Shown piece by piece: positions 35,501 to 42,585 of a stretch of 64,000 nt of DNA. Origin of the DNA: CAZLRH01 sp964562015 (lineage in GTDB: Bacteria; Verrucomicrobiota; Verrucomicrobiia; Opitutales; JABDGR01); contig CAZLRH010000011.1 in the NCBI GenBank assembly GCA_964562015.1, positions 55,491 through 119,490 on the forward strand, written 5' to 3'. The notes below the pieces were generated by a model that searched no databases, had not been told where the DNA came from, and saw only the letters and a list, made by a program, of their open reading frames with translations. Each line of letters begins with the position of its first letter. The first letter of the stretch is position 1. Position numbers and translations under genes: made by a program.

Positions 35501-36115
35501 TTTCTGCTGGACATCCTCACCACTGGCAATTTCCCGCCCTGGCTGCGACCGATTCCCTTCACTCTGCCCAAGGACAATCCCGATTTAAAAAATCAATTCG
35601 TGCTGATTCTTGAAGTCATCCCCAATAATTCCCCGACGCTGGGCCACGTCCATACGGCTGAATATCTCTGGGCGACCGGGAAAATAGAAAAGGCGGAAAA
35701 GGAAATTCAGCAAGCCCTCGCGCTGGAGCCCAATTACCTGCCCGCGCTGGCGGCCCAGGCTTGCGCGCAGCAACGGGCGGGGCAGACCGGGCTCTTCCAG
35801 GAAACCATAAAAACCATCAACGCCCAGCTCGATCAGGCGGGCTCCCTAGCCTTCGATGATCGCGTGAATTTGGCGTCCGCGCTGGCCGACGCAAATCAAG
35901 CATCCGCCACCGACCAACTCAAGCTCTGCCTGGCCGAGGCCGATGAAAAAGCCGTGCGCCATTTATTGCCGGATCAATTGGTTGATTTTATTCAACTAAC
36001 AGCACCCTTGGCCAAGACGACGCCTAAGGCCGAGGAATGGCTCGGGCTGGCCCGCAGTCTGACGCCACCCAGCGACAAGAATCCGGCGGTTATTTCGGAG
36101 CGTAAGGCGAATTAG
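32552..36115 (+). CDS. Ser/Thr kinase fused to a polytopic membrane domain and TPRs
   Basis: A 1187-residue protein. Residues 7-26 form a zinc ribbon (CPRCG, CPACLL). The Hanks kinase spans about 65-320: GQGGMGAVYRA loop, Lys95 in VALK, HRDIKPEN with Asp188, DFG 206-208 and APEQ. From about 337 to 880 there are 12-13 hydrophobic segments, then an extracytoplasmic part (about 885-1025) with a GLIVSGPTVTTWMMYFGGFDG-like stretch (quoted as SGPTVTTWMMYFGG), and TPR-like helices about 1035-1110 (AEKEIQQALALEPNYLPALA). The membrane part resembles GT-C glycosyltransferases in topology, but no catalytic acidic signature is certain. It follows an ECF sigma gene and its stop overlaps the convergent gene by 26 bases. 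Confidence 0.8.
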   Translation: MDSPNTCPRCGRPLALQHAQGLCPACLLQAGFPTGPATEGAAPAAGSKNAFVPPAPAELAGLFPQLQILELIGQGGMGAVYRARQPALERFVALKILPTQVPDDPGFAERFAREARALARLSHPNIVAIYDFGHTGAYHYFLMEYVDGANLRQIERAGKLAPREALQIIPQICAALQFAHDDGVVHRDIKPENILLDKKGRVKIADFGLAKIFGSSDGPQSAITEAGQVMGTPHYMAPEQVERPAEVDHRADIYSLGVVFYEMLTGELPLGKFAHPSQLVPLDARLDDVVMRTLEKAPAQRYQQASEIKTAVETIAEGEPMNAVPSPASSEPVTGYLRFLWPTALLLALLFLSTDSLSRGLGIMQATDTILLESPILAEDANSLTGYAFNQHKLVLPAMSSQGYHWIMQTEEMLADLRGEGPRTSGNDTSSGLPRQAWSSSMHWPVLGAAWIYGKVTHQPPALGIALIAPYANTTLLGLLLLVFTPILAKRFGPWAAALFALGGVTVYPLYEFYTTGYFDAPGLIATCDMLTILCLLLGGAGWLRNPTYSARLGSQEKALWTWLPERMQARRWFVASAVAGGIGLWVSAQRTSALPVLLGLGLGGIVGTGWYGRGLSEKSPWRTDPTLWRLWGWTGAVTSLLCYFLDYAPSNFDQRVEVTLHALAWVGSGDLLTRLCRWLNRGRLGQGPGSARPEVLRLCMDMALVGLFPAVALALGKYEWLLGDAFIQSLWRDYIIEARPLLKQISYLSVTEALAGINILPLIALPMLALFFSRKLLRPWKAVLAMVLIPGLLVFGLALTEILWLGLDCALWLPGLTVLALIVTRARPDIRWPWWTKMGAGVFACLVVLPYPVFTIAYKFKQGFVAPTNALDLAQVVTRDASWRIRQRLGAQTGLIVSGPTVTTWMMYFGGFDGLGSYGLENAAGMKAAAAIYGAETPAKAGALIEKYGVTDLVVFSWDAFAAEYAKLAHGLRVTDAAPQPAFLLDILTTGNFPPWLRPIPFTLPKDNPDLKNQFVLILEVIPNNSPTLGHVHTAEYLWATGKIEKAEKEIQQALALEPNYLPALAAQACAQQRAGQTGLFQETIKTINAQLDQAGSLAFDDRVNLASALADANQASATDQLKLCLAEADEKAVRHLLPDQLVDFIQLTAPLAKTTPKAEEWLGLARSLTPPSDKNPAVISERKAN

Positions 36116-36872
36116 CGGTGCCGGTGGGAACGGCGGCGGGCGCGTTGGGTGTGGCCGTGATGTTTCCGGTCGTTGCGGCCGCGGAAGCGCTGGCCTTTTC
36201 CACTTTCGTCGCCAGGAGGATCAGCGTCGGGCCGCGTTCGACGTACGATTTTAGAACAATCTTTCCGGTGACTTTGAACTCCTGGCCGTTGAGGGGCTTG
36301 TCGCCCGTCGCGGTGGTGAAATCGACTTCAATGGTTTTGGGCCCTTGCGCGGAAATATACGGCATGAGCCAGCCGGTCGTCTCCCCGCCGAGGGCCATGA
36401 CTCCGCCTTGCACTTTGCCGGTGAGCGTCACGGTCTCGCCCTCTTTGATGACAGGGAAAACAGGCATGACCGCAGCGCTGCCGGTATCGGCCAGCCCTTG
36501 GTCCAAAATGACTATTTCACTCGCGCTCGCCTGCACCGGGTAGGACATGGCCACCGGCCCCGCGAACGTGGCCTCCACCATCTGGCCCATTTGCAAATCC
36601 GTGAGTTTGGCCGGGAGGGAAGTGACATTGCCCTGCACGAGCGCGCGGCGGAAAATCTTGGTGTCGGTGCCCACGGTGACCAACGCTTTGTCGATTTGTG
36701 TCGACGACATTTTGGGGCCCTCAATCAAGACGGACGCCGACGGCAGTCGGCCGGGTCGCGAGGTAAGCAGCGTGATGCGACCGACAATGTCAGCGCCATG
36801 GACGACTCTGGGCCAGAAGGCCAGTGCGCTGGAGACCAGCAGTAGCAAAAGACAGGGAGAGGGGTTTTTCAT
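36090..36872 (-). CDS. secreted protein of unknown function
   Basis: A 260-residue protein with a signal peptide (LLLLLVSSALAFWPRVVHGA). The mature part is beta-rich with Val/Thr-alternating segments (TIEVDFTTATGDKPLNGQEF, quoted as DKPLNGQEF; GEGETVTLTGKVQGG region as ETVTLTGKVQGG), perhaps OB-like or Ig-like folds. The C-terminus is Ala/Thr/Pro-rich. ATG 36872 is chosen for the signal peptide; the longer frame opposes tam. Its 3' end overlaps that of the membrane kinase gene by 26 bases. I do not recognise a family. Confidence 0.65.
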   Translation of the reverse strand: MKNPSPCLLLLLVSSALAFWPRVVHGADIVGRITLLTSRPGRLPSASVLIEGPKMSSTQIDKALVTVGTDTKIFRRALVQGNVTSLPAKLTDLQMGQMVEATFAGPVAMSYPVQASASEIVILDQGLADTGSAAVMPVFPVIKEGETVTLTGKVQGGVMALGGETTGWLMPYISAQGPKTIEVDFTTATGDKPLNGQEFKVTGKIVLKSYVERGPTLILLATKVEKASASAAATTGNITATPNAPAAVPTGTANSPYAPK

Positions 36873-36903
36873 GACCAAGCTCAGGACACTGCAAAACACT
36901 GCT

Positions 36904-37674
36904 TCATCGATATGCCACAAAGAACAGGCGACGGAAAGGAAAGAGCACCCGGCCGTCGCGCTGGGGCGGATAGGCTTTTTGCAAGAGGGCGAGATAGCCG
37001 GCGGTGAACTGTGTGCGTGCGGCTTCGTCGGGCAGTGCATCCAGCCACGGGCGCAGGCCGGTGCCGCGATACCATTCCACAATGCCTTCCGCATTGGGCA
37101 TGAGGTGGAGGTAGTCGGTGGTCCAAATATCCAGGCGCGCCACCTGCGGCGCCAGCACGTCGTAGTAAAAGGCCGGGCTTTCGACGTGCCACTCGCGCAC
37201 TTGATCGCGGAAATATTTCTTCCAGGCGGGCGACGCGCCCAGTTCACGCATCAACGTGTGCGCCGGGGCGTCGAAATTTCCCGGCATTTGGACGGCGAGC
37301 GCCCCGCCCGGCGTGGCTTGCGCGAGCAGGCGCGGCAAAACGCGTGCGTGGTCCGGCACCCATTGCAGGGCGGCATTGGAAAATATCACGTCATAAGTCT
37401 GGGATGTGACCCAGGTGGCGATGTCGCCCTGTTGCCACGACCATTCCGGATGGGCTTTGCGCGCGGCGGCAATCATGTCCGGCGAACTGTCCAAGCCCTC
37501 GAGTTGCGCGGATGGCCAGCGCCGGGCGACCACTTCCGTGCTATTACCCGGGCCGCAACCGAGATCCAGCACGCGCTGCGGTGATGCTGTGGCAATGCGC
37601 GCGGCCAAATCCCGCGCGGGCTGGGTGCGTTCCTCGGCAAACCGCAAGTATTGTTCGCTGTTCCAAGTGGGCAT
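36904..37674 (-). CDS. tam: trans-aconitate 2-methyltransferase
   Basis: A 256-residue SAM-dependent class I methyltransferase. The glycine-rich motif VLDLGCGPGNST, LEGLDSSPDMI and FSNAALQWVPDH fit Tam closely, as does the start MPTWNSEQYLRF, which resembles the W-N-P-x-x-Y-L-x-F opening of the family. It is thought to detoxify trans-aconitate formed spontaneously from the citric acid cycle. It diverges from the CcsA/HemX-like gene with about 80 bases between starts. Confidence 0.88.
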   Translation of the reverse strand: MPTWNSEQYLRFAEERTQPARDLAARIATASPQRVLDLGCGPGNSTEVVARRWPSAQLEGLDSSPDMIAAARKAHPEWSWQQGDIATWVTSQTYDVIFSNAALQWVPDHARVLPRLLAQATPGGALAVQMPGNFDAPAHTLMRELGASPAWKKYFRDQVREWHVESPAFYYDVLAPQVARLDIWTTDYLHLMPNAEGIVEWYRGTGLRPWLDALPDEAARTQFTAGYLALLQKAYPPQRDGRVLFPFRRLFFVAYR

Positions 37675-37757
37675 GAGAAGAATTTTGTCTCCTCTCTATT
37701 CCGCTTGAGCGCGCGGGGGCGAGTCGTTAATTTATTGTGTTCCGCCAAACACGCGCC

Positions 37758-38621
37758 ATGCCCGCCAACTCCTCGTGGGACCTGTTGCTGACCGGGGTCG
37801 TCCTGTACGTCCTGGCTTTTGGCTATGCCTTGGTGGCGACCCTGCGCGGGCGCGAACACGGCCGGCCGGTGTTCTATTCGTTCATTCTCGCGGGTTTTAT
37901 TGCGCAAAGCGCGGGGCTGTACCTGCGCGGGCTCGAAGCCCACTCGCTGCCCATCAGCAACGGCTTTGAACTGCTGCAGGCGCTCACGTGGGTGACCATT
38001 TTCCTCCTGCTCGTGCTGCGCCTGACGCTCGGGTTAAAATTGCTGGGTCTTTTCACAGCGGGCTTTGCGGGCTTGATCGGCTTATGCTCGTTGCTGCTGC
38101 CAGGTGCGGCGCATCCGTCGACGGCGCTGACGAATGCCGACAACCCGTGGATTGAATTTCACATTGCGCTGGCGTTGTTCAGCTACGGCGTGTTTGGCCT
38201 GCTCGCCATCACGGCGCTCATGTACCTCATCCAGCGGCACGGGCTTGAACGCAAACGCTTCATCGGCATTTTTCGTCTGCTGCCCTCGCTGACGGAATTG
38301 GACGCTCTCAACCGGCAACTCCTCGTGGTCGGGGTGTGGGCGCTCAGTTTCGCGGTCGCGCTCGGCGCGCTGGATTGGTTTGGACGACCTGGAGTCGTGA
38401 GCATTGGCAAGCTGGCGGTGACGATTGCGGTCTGGGCCGGCTATCTTTTTGTCGGCTGGCTGCGCTGGCGGAAAACGCTCGTGGCCGGGCCGTATGCGTG
38501 GAGCTGCGTGGCTCTGTTTGCGCTCGCGATGTTTTCGCTCTGGCCGGTGGCGCGGGCGGGGCACATGGCGCCCGCGACGACGACTGCTTCGCCACCTGCG
38601 CCGGCGAATTCTTCCAAATGA
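37758..38621 (+). CDS. CcsA/HemX-like cytochrome c assembly membrane protein
   Basis: A 287-residue polytopic membrane protein of the CcsA/ResC/HemX family with about eight helices. GFIAQSAGLYLRGLEAHSLPISNGFELLQAL contains the conserved histidine and SNGFE segment (quoted as LPISNGFELLQ), and WIEFHIALALFSYGVFGLLAI, quoted as FHIALALFSYG, carries a conserved His. The WWD motif of true CcsA is not clear, so HemX-like, placed before hemA, is the better label. ATG 37758 is preferred over GTG 37737. Its role may be to assist HemA or heme export; this is family inference. Confidence 0.8.
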   Translation: MPANSSWDLLLTGVVLYVLAFGYALVATLRGREHGRPVFYSFILAGFIAQSAGLYLRGLEAHSLPISNGFELLQALTWVTIFLLLVLRLTLGLKLLGLFTAGFAGLIGLCSLLLPGAAHPSTALTNADNPWIEFHIALALFSYGVFGLLAITALMYLIQRHGLERKRFIGIFRLLPSLTELDALNRQLLVVGVWALSFAVALGALDWFGRPGVVSIGKLAVTIAVWAGYLFVGWLRWRKTLVAGPYAWSCVALFALAMFSLWPVARAGHMAPATTTASPPAPANSSK

Positions 38622-38698
38622 TAAATTCTAAATGCTAATTGATAAATACCCCATCTACCTGACCCCGGCCAAATCCCGGCCTTCGTTTAGCATTTAGC
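38616..38698. repeat. inverted word-array element, TAAATGC family
   Basis: Left array about 38616-38648 has degenerate 7-bp units (TAAATTC, TAAATGC, TAATTGA, TAAATA). CTAAATGCTAAT (38628-38639) recurs inverted as TTTAGCATTTAG (38687-38698), 11 of 12 matching. It starts at the 3' end of the CcsA/HemX-like gene (the ccsA stop overlaps its first bases) and fills the gap to hemA. Confidence 0.65.
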
Positions 38699-38724
38699 CT
38701 GCATCGTTTATCCTTCTCTTTTCC

Positions 38725-39771
38725 ATGTCTTCCGGCCCCGACCTCTTTCTGCTCGGCAGTACGCATCGTACCGCCCCGCTGGAGGTGCGCGAACGCCTGG
38801 CGTTGTCGCCGGAACGCGTGGATGCGGTGTACGAACTCCTGCGCGCGCAGACCGGGCTGGCGCTCCCGGAGTGTTTGGTGCTGAACACTTGCAACCGCGT
38901 GGAACTTTACGGCGTGGCGGGTTCCACTGCGGAAGCCGCGCCGTTGCGCGAGAAATTGCTGGCGCATCTGGGACACTTTCACCTCATGGATCCCGGCGAG
39001 TTGCAGCGCGTCAGTTTTTGGAAGGAGCGCGAGGAGGTCATCTCGCATGTATTTGATGTCGCGGCGGGACTCGATTCGCAGATGATCGGCGAAACGGAGA
39101 TTTTCGGGCAGGTGAAGGAATCTTACGACGAGGCTCTGCGCCGGGGCGCGGCGGGGCCCGTGCTCAACCGCGTCTTTCAAAAAAGTTTTCAGGCCGCGAA
39201 ATGGGCGCGCACACACACCGGCATCGGCCGCGGCGCGGTGAGTGTGGGCTCCGTGGCAGTCGAATTGGCCACGCGAATTTTTGGCGATTTGGCGAAAAGC
39301 CATTTGCTGCTCGTCGGCGCGGGCGAAGTCGGCCAAAGCGCGCTCACGGCCCTGCGCAGCCGCGGCGCCCGCTCGGTGACTATTGTTAGCCGCACCCTCG
39401 CCCATGCCCAGGAGCTGGCGGCGCCGCATGAGGGCGTGGCCGTCGAACTCACCCGCCTGCCCGCCTTGCTGCCGACGGCCGACATCGTCCTGTGCGCGCT
39501 GTCGTCGGAAAAACCGATTCTTACGCATGAGCAACTCGCCGCCGCGGCGCACTCCCGGGCCGGCATTCCGCTGTTCGTGATCGACCTGGCGATGCCGCGC
39601 AATGTGGCCGCCGGAGCGGGCGGGCTGCCCAATGTTTTCCTGTACAACCTCGACGACCTCGCGGCGATTGCGAACGAAAACCTCGAAGCCCGGCAGGCCG
39701 CCGTCGCCCTCGCCCGCACTACCCTGGCCGACAAGGCGAAGCATGTGTGGGGATCTTTGCACAATCGCTAA
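38725..39771 (+). CDS. hemA: glutamyl-tRNA reductase, short form
   Basis: First step of the C5 route to 5-aminolevulinate: reduction of glutamyl-tRNA. GSTHRTAPLEVRERLA, CLVLNTCNRVELYG with the catalytic Cys, GLDSQMIGETEIFGQVK and the NADPH-binding LLVGAGEVGQSAL are all intact. At 348 residues it lacks most of the C-terminal dimerisation domain (family usually about 420): it stops soon after the start of the spinal helix near NLEARQAA. The next enzyme (hemL) is not in the window. The gene follows a HemX-like gene, a common pairing. Confidence 0.93.
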   Translation: MSSGPDLFLLGSTHRTAPLEVRERLALSPERVDAVYELLRAQTGLALPECLVLNTCNRVELYGVAGSTAEAAPLREKLLAHLGHFHLMDPGELQRVSFWKEREEVISHVFDVAAGLDSQMIGETEIFGQVKESYDEALRRGAAGPVLNRVFQKSFQAAKWARTHTGIGRGAVSVGSVAVELATRIFGDLAKSHLLLVGAGEVGQSALTALRSRGARSVTIVSRTLAHAQELAAPHEGVAVELTRLPALLPTADIVLCALSSEKPILTHEQLAAAAHSRAGIPLFVIDLAMPRNVAAGAGGLPNVFLYNLDDLAAIANENLEARQAAVALARTTLADKAKHVWGSLHNR

Positions 39772-39816
39772 TTTGGTGAAAAATTCGCTTGCCGGTGAGA
39801 ATAGGCTCTGGTTTGA

Positions 39817-39903
39817 TATCTTGACTATCTAACCTAAGATACACAACATAACCCTCCTCTTTCGAGAACAACACTAAGAACTAGAAACTAAGCACTAAAG
39901 CAC
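39817..39903 (+). promoter_or_regulatory. cysK upstream region: TTGACT, TATCTT..AAGATA dyad, and ACTAAGC words
   Basis: TATCTT (39817-39822) and AAGATA (39836-39841) form an inverted pair 13 bases apart, with TTGACT at 39821-39826 as a possible -35 box and AACATA (39845-39850) as a weak -10. It resembles IscR-type site layout and the dyad upstream of the sulfate block. Just downstream (39869-39903) an array of ACTAAGA/ACTAAGC words occurs, also seen before cysS. Confidence 0.4.
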
Positions 39904-39925
39904 TTTGTAAACACTTCTTCCTCCC

Positions 39926-40882
39926 ATGAACATCTACCCGAACATCGTCGCCACCGTCGGCAACACGCCGTTGGTGCGCCTCAACAAACTTTCGGCCGGA
40001 CTGCCGGGCGAAGTCATCGTCAAATGCGAGTTTTTCAACCCGCTCTCGAGCGTCAAGGACCGCATCGGCAAAGCCATGATTGAGGCCGCCGAAAAGGACG
40101 GGCGTCTCAAGCCCGGCATGACCATCATCGAGCCGACTTCCGGCAACACCGGCATCGCGCTGGCATTTGTCGCGGCGTCCAAGGGTTATAAGATTATCCT
40201 GACGATGCCCGAGACGATGTCGATGGAGCGCCGCGTGCTCCTGCGCATGTTGGGCGCGGACATCGTGCTGACGCCCGGGCCCGGCGGCATGAAGGGTGCC
40301 ATCGAGCGCGCCGGCCAGATTCTCGCCCAGCACGGCGACAAGGGCTTCATGCCCCAGCAATTTGACAATCCCGCCAATCCCGCCATCCACCGCGCCACCA
40401 CGGCCGAGGAAATCTGGCGCGACACCGAAGGCTCGATCGATGTGTTCGTCGCGGGCGTGGGCACCGGCGGCACCATGACGGGCGTCTCCGAGGTCATCAA
40501 GCAGCGCAAGAAGCTGCTCTCGGTGGCGGTGGAACCGACGGCCAGCCCGGTCATTTCCGGTGGCAAGCCGGGCCCGCACAAGATTCAGGGCATCGGCGCC
40601 GGCTTTATTCCGAAAAACCTGAACACCTCCATCGTGGACGAAGTGGTCCAGGTCACGAACGAGGATGCGTTTGCCATCGCGCAGCGGCTCTCCATCGAGG
40701 AAGGCTTGAGCGTCGGCATTTCCAGCGGGGCCACGATTTGGGCCGCGTTGGAAATCGCGAAGCGCCCGGCCATGGCGGGGAAGAAGATCGTGGTAATCGC
40801 CGCCAGCGCCGGCGAACGCTACCTCTCGACCGCCCTCGCCGAAAAGGCCCGCACCGAAATGGCCGCAGCCACCGCGAGCTAG
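39926..40882 (+). CDS. cysK: cysteine synthase A (O-acetylserine sulfhydrylase)
   Basis: A 318-residue PLP enzyme joining sulfide to O-acetylserine. NTPLVRLNKL, PLSSVKDRIGKAM with the PLP Lys (in SSVKDR), PTSGNTGIALA, VGTGGTMTG and SSGATIWAAL are intact and in order. Length is standard. Upstream it carries a dyad like that of the sulfate block. It supplies the final step for the sulfate taken up by the CysTWA system; the sulfate reduction genes are not in the window. Confidence 0.95.
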   Translation: MNIYPNIVATVGNTPLVRLNKLSAGLPGEVIVKCEFFNPLSSVKDRIGKAMIEAAEKDGRLKPGMTIIEPTSGNTGIALAFVAASKGYKIILTMPETMSMERRVLLRMLGADIVLTPGPGGMKGAIERAGQILAQHGDKGFMPQQFDNPANPAIHRATTAEEIWRDTEGSIDVFVAGVGTGGTMTGVSEVIKQRKKLLSVAVEPTASPVISGGKPGPHKIQGIGAGFIPKNLNTSIVDEVVQVTNEDAFAIAQRLSIEEGLSVGISSGATIWAALEIAKRPAMAGKKIVVIAASAGERYLSTALAEKARTEMAAATAS

Positions 40883-40925
40883 ATTAAGGTAGGGCCGGGC
40901 CTCCGGACCGGCCTAGCTTCCTTTC

Positions 40926-40964
40926 ACCGCCCGTGCGCTTTACCGCCGCGGGCGGTTTGCTTTT
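40926..40964 (+). terminator. rho-independent terminator after cysK
   Basis: ACCGCCCG (40926-40933) pairs with CGGGCGGT (40949-40956), followed by TTGCTTTT. Just before it, about 40892-40913, lies a GC-rich stretch with paired CCGG words similar to the repeats at 6306-6371. Confidence 0.65.
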
Positions 40965-41006
40965 GCGCGAAGTCGTTTTGTGGCGTAGCTTGGGCAAACC
41001 AATCCG

Positions 41007-41507
41007 ATGCCCTCCCCGACTCCATCAGCCCCGATCGACCCGCGTGTGGACATCGGCCACGTCCATCTCAAGGTCGCGGATTTGGAACGTTCGCTCGCGT
41101 TTTACTGCGGCGTGCTGGGGTTTAATCTGATGCAACGTTACGGCACGCAGGCCGCGTTTGTCAGCGCAGGAGGGTACCATCACCATATCGGGCTAAATAC
41201 TTGGGAAAGCCTCGGCGGTTCTCCACCACCGCCGCACTGCACGGGATTGTTTCACGTCGCCCTGCGCTACCCGGATAGAAAATCGCTGGCGGATGCGTTG
41301 CGGCGGTTGCAGCACGCGGGTATCGCGCTCGATGGCGCTTCGGATCACGGCGTGAGTGAAGCGCTGTACCTGCGCGATCCGGATGAAAATGGCGTCGAAC
41401 TCTATCGCGACCGGCCGCGCGAGGAATGGCCGCTGACGGCCGACGGTCAATTGAACATGTTCACGCGCGCGCTGGATCTGAAAGCGCTGTTGCGGGAATT
41501 GGCTTAA
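41007..41507 (+). CDS. VOC (glyoxalase / ring-cleavage dioxygenase fold) protein
   Basis: A 166-residue protein of the vicinal oxygen chelate superfamily. HVHLKVADLERSLAFYCGVLGF begins the first beta-alpha-beta module (quoted as VADLERSLAFY), HHHIGLNTW and GLFHVALRYPD follow, and LRDPDENGVELYRDRP supplies the metal-binding Glu region. The layout resembles CatE-type catechol dioxygenase relatives. Substrate cannot be assigned. Confidence 0.8.
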   Translation: MPSPTPSAPIDPRVDIGHVHLKVADLERSLAFYCGVLGFNLMQRYGTQAAFVSAGGYHHHIGLNTWESLGGSPPPPHCTGLFHVALRYPDRKSLADALRRLQHAGIALDGASDHGVSEALYLRDPDENGVELYRDRPREEWPLTADGQLNMFTRALDLKALLRELA

Positions 41508-41541
41508 ATCGCGCGTGCGAAGGCAAACCGTGCGCCAACAC

Positions 41542-41973
41542 TTATTTTTTCCGGCGCTGTTTCTTTTCCATCTGCTCAATCACCTTGACCAGGTAGGCGC
41601 GCACTTCCGGTTGGCTGCCGCGGGCATAATTCTCGGCCGTCATTTGGGAGGGACCCACCTGCCAGGTTGGATTCGCGCCGGCCTCTATTAGCATTTTGAC
41701 GATTGCGAGATGGCCGCGGCGGGCAGCTTCGGCCAAGGGCGTAAAATAGGGAGCGCAATCTTCGTGCGGGTCGGCCCACGCGCCGTTGCGCAGCAGGAAT
41801 CGCACGATCTCCGTGTGCCCGGCATGGGCCGCGTTGGTCAGGGCCGTATAGCCATTTTCCTCCCAGACATTCACGTCCACGCCCTGGCCCACGAGCCAGC
41901 GCACCTCGCGCATATCGCCGTGCTTGGCGGCCGCGCGCAATGCTTTTGCCGGCGAAGCAAGTTTGGGATCCAT
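41542..41973 (-). CDS. ankyrin-repeat protein
   Basis: A 143-residue protein with about three ankyrin repeats: ALRAAAKHGDMREVRWLVGQG, quoted as AAAKHGDMREVRWLV; NGYTALTNAAHAGHTEIVRFLL; TPLAEAARRGHLAIVKMLIEAGANP, quoted as AARRGHLAIVKMLIEAGA. The basic C-terminus (MEKKQRRKK) follows. A GTG at 41988 would add five residues. It probably binds a protein partner; none is indicated by context. It lies 27 bases after the VOC gene on the same strand. Confidence 0.85.
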   Translation of the reverse strand: MDPKLASPAKALRAAAKHGDMREVRWLVGQGVDVNVWEENGYTALTNAAHAGHTEIVRFLLRNGAWADPHEDCAPYFTPLAEAARRGHLAIVKMLIEAGANPTWQVGPSQMTAENYARGSQPEVRAYLVKVIEQMEKKQRRKK

Positions 41974-42000
41974 GGCCTTGAGGGTCACCGCGCCAGACGG

Positions 42001-42369
42001 TCAAGCCCGCACCGGCTTCGACCAATGAAGAGTGATGCTATTGCCGTCGGGGTCGGCGATGGAGGCCATGCGGGAATGATGGGTTTCAAACGGCTCGACG
42101 GTAAAGGTCACATGCTTGTGTTTTAAATCCGCCACCCAGGCGTCGAGGTCGTCCACTTCGAGAGCCACGAAGCCGCCGGGCGCGCCGGGGTTGCGTTCGT
42201 CGGCCAGCGTGGTGATGGCGAGCTTGCCATGGCCGATGCCGTACTCGATCCAGTGTTCCTGGAAGGTGCGGGTCACTTTCAGGCCCAGGATGTTTTCATA
42301 AAAGGCGCGGGCCTCCGCGATGTCACTCACCGGGTAGGCGTAAAAGGCGATGGCTTTGAGGGTCGGCAT
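42001..42369 (-). CDS. VOC-family protein
   Basis: A 122-residue glyoxalase-fold protein. AFYAYPVSDIAEARAFYENILGL, quoted as SDIAEARAFYENILG, is the typical opening; FVALEVDDLDAWVADL and MASIADPDGNSITLHW are the second module and metal-site strand. It is shorter than the VOC protein at 41007 and not obviously its recent duplicate. Function unknown. A 216-base spacer upstream holds an inverted word array. Confidence 0.82.
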   Translation of the reverse strand: MPTLKAIAFYAYPVSDIAEARAFYENILGLKVTRTFQEHWIEYGIGHGKLAITTLADERNPGAPGGFVALEVDDLDAWVADLKHKHVTFTVEPFETHHSRMASIADPDGNSITLHWSKPVRA

Positions 42370-42474
42370 GAGCGCTATATTGCTAAAACAGAGAACGCGC
42401 AGGCAAGCGGGAATCGAGAAATTTAAGATGCGAGGTCCAAAATGCCAAACAGAAGCGCATATCCCGCACAGAGT

Positions 42475-42542
42475 GGTTTACAGAAGGAAACGAAGAGAAC
42501 GAAGGCCGTCCTTGGTTTGCTTTGTTCCCTTCGGTGAAAAAT
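42475..42542. repeat. inverted word-array element, AACGAAG family
   Basis: Left array 42475-42505 has units such as AGAAGGAAA and CGAAGAGAA repeating every nine bases; right array 42510-42542 is an imperfect inverted copy (CTTTGTTCCCTTCGGTG). It fills most of the gap between the VOC gene and the glycosyltransferase gene. The rest of 42370-42585 shows no gene. Confidence 0.65.
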
Positions 42543-42585
42543 CACACCGGAGTCTTTGTCTACCAACCTCTAATTTCCTCCCAGT

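Noticed and set aside
37674..37757. Start of the CcsA/HemX-like gene at GTG 37737
   Set aside because: The extra seven residues are not hydrophobic or conserved, and the ATG at 37758 fits the family better.
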